Assembly: GCA_900314345.1 (NCBI GenBank)
Contig: OMUX01000264.1
Location: 1 to 5,106 of the forward strand
Source: an uncultured Erysipelotrichaceae bacterium
Lineage (GTDB): Bacteria; Bacillota_I; Bacilli_A; Erysipelotrichales; Erysipelotrichaceae
Length of the DNA: 5,106 nt
Direction of reading: 5' to 3'
Shown here piece after piece: positions 4,467 to 5,106 of this stretch. A program made the translations under genes and the position numbers. The first letter of the stretch is position 1. The number at the start of each line of letters is the position of its first letter. The notes beneath the pieces were generated by a model that had not been told where the DNA came from, did no database searches, and was given only the letters and a program-made list of their open reading frames with translations.

Positions 4467-5106
4467 TTATTTCAGAAGCTTTCTGACCATTGGAAACATG
4501 GCATAGTCAGGATTCATCACATCATGTACGGTGATGATCTCATCCGTCAATGGATTCGGGAAGACAAGCTCATATGCCCATAAGCCCATGCCCTTGAAGT
4601 CATGGCTCGCCACACCATACAGCGGATCATTGACGATCGGGTGACTGTTGCCGGAAAGATGCACACGGATCTGATGCGTTCTGCCTGTTTCAAGCTGACA
4701 CCGGATCAGCTCATAGTCCTTCTTCTTGTCCACAACCTCGGCAATGGTCACTGCTTCCTTTCCGGTTTCGGAGAAACGGTACTTTCCGTTCACATGACGG
4801 TCCTTGCCGATCTTCTGGTTGTATGTGAACTTCTGCCCCGGATGCGCTCTTCCTGCTGTAATGGCAAGATAATTCCGGTGGATGTCCCTGGCCTCAAGTG
4901 CCGCATCATACCATGGCTGAAAGAAGGGGATCTTCACAAACAGAACAAGACCGCTGGTTTCTTCATCCAGACGATGAATGAAGCGTACCGGTGCTTCAAT
5001 GCCATGATTGATCTGATAGGCTGCAGCCTGTGCGGCAAGACAGCCTGTATCACCCTGCGGTCCATGGACAATGAGACCTGCATCCTTGTGGGCAATATAG
5101 ACGAAG
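4467..5106 (-). CDS. RluA-family 23S/tRNA pseudouridine synthase, N-terminus cut by right edge
   Basis: RluA-family enzymes isomerise uridine to pseudouridine in rRNA or tRNA. The frame is open from the right edge to the stop at 4467, giving 212 visible residues. Numbering from the edge, HRLDEETSG at 44-52 (4976-4950) is the family's active-site motif, with the catalytic Asp at residue 47. RNYLAITAG and LETGRTHQIRVHLSG follow, then PIVNDPLYG, all typical of the catalytic domain. A GTG at 4937 could be taken as a start, but it lies after the catalytic Asp, so the true start is beyond the window. The visible part begins at FVYIAHKDAGLIVHG, equivalent to the segment just after the first strands of the domain; any S4-like domain would be outside. 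The target uridine cannot be assigned. It is convergent with the isomerase and shows no functional link to it. Confidence 0.93.
   Translation of the reverse strand, partial: FVYIAHKDAGLIVHGPQGDTGCLAAQAAAYQINHGIEAPVRFIHRLDEETSGLVLFVKIPFFQPWYDAALEARDIHRNYLAITAGRAHPGQKFTYNQKIGKDRHVNGKYRFSETGKEAVTIAEVVDKKKDYELIRCQLETGRTHQIRVHLSGNSHPIVNDPLYGVASHDFKGMGLWAYELVFPNPLTDEIITVHDVMNPDYAMFPMVRKLLK

Noticed and set aside
4467..4937. Pseudouridine synthase as a complete 156-residue protein starting at GTG 4937
   Set aside because: The same frame is open to the right edge and contains the catalytic HRLD motif upstream of that GTG, so the gene is only cut by the window.

Overview
The window looks like a piece of a Gram-positive (Bacillota-type) chromosome. 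By eye it is of intermediate GC content. It has strong AGGAG/GGAGG ribosome binding sites, a textbook sigma-A promoter and compact U-tailed intrinsic terminators. An anaerobic gut or oral Bacillota (perhaps Erysipelotrichia-like) would fit, but that placement is a weak inference. No mobile element, CRISPR array, tRNA or rRNA is visible, and no gene-free stretch exceeds about 115 bases.

Layout. (1) Positions 1-208, minus strand: the N-terminal part of a Lys-rich protein I do not recognise, running off the left edge. (2) Positions 323-2923, minus strand: a compact four-gene operon in transcription order: AMP-forming acyl ligase, a discrete acyl carrier protein (ACP), a FatA/FatB-type acyl-ACP thioesterase, and holo-ACP synthase (acpS). 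All junctions overlap (ATGA, 13 nt, ATGA), and an intrinsic terminator at the acpS stop closes the operon. (3) Positions 2924-3016: a 93-bp divergent promoter region with overlapping promoters on both strands and a palindrome that could be a shared operator. (4) Positions 3017-4372, plus strand: an FAD-dependent enzyme that closely matches, from memory, the Cutibacterium (Propionibacterium) acnes polyunsaturated fatty acid isomerase (PAI, linoleate to trans-10,cis-12 CLA), including the residues reported to hold the fatty acid. (5) Positions 4389-4459: back-to-back terminators between convergent genes. (6) Positions 4467-5106, minus strand: an RluA-family pseudouridine synthase that lacks its N-terminus because of the right edge.

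How the genes may work together. AcpS would add phosphopantetheine to the dedicated ACP. The ligase would activate a free carboxylic acid, most likely a fatty acid, with ATP and load it on ACP or CoA. The thioesterase would release it again. No ketosynthase, reductase or dehydratase is present between the operon's promoter and terminator, so the operon can load, carry and release an acyl chain but not build one. Pairing it with a divergent fatty acid isomerase under a shared control region suggests a small module for capturing, modifying or recycling unsaturated fatty acids. Each enzyme family is recognisable; the pathway is inference.
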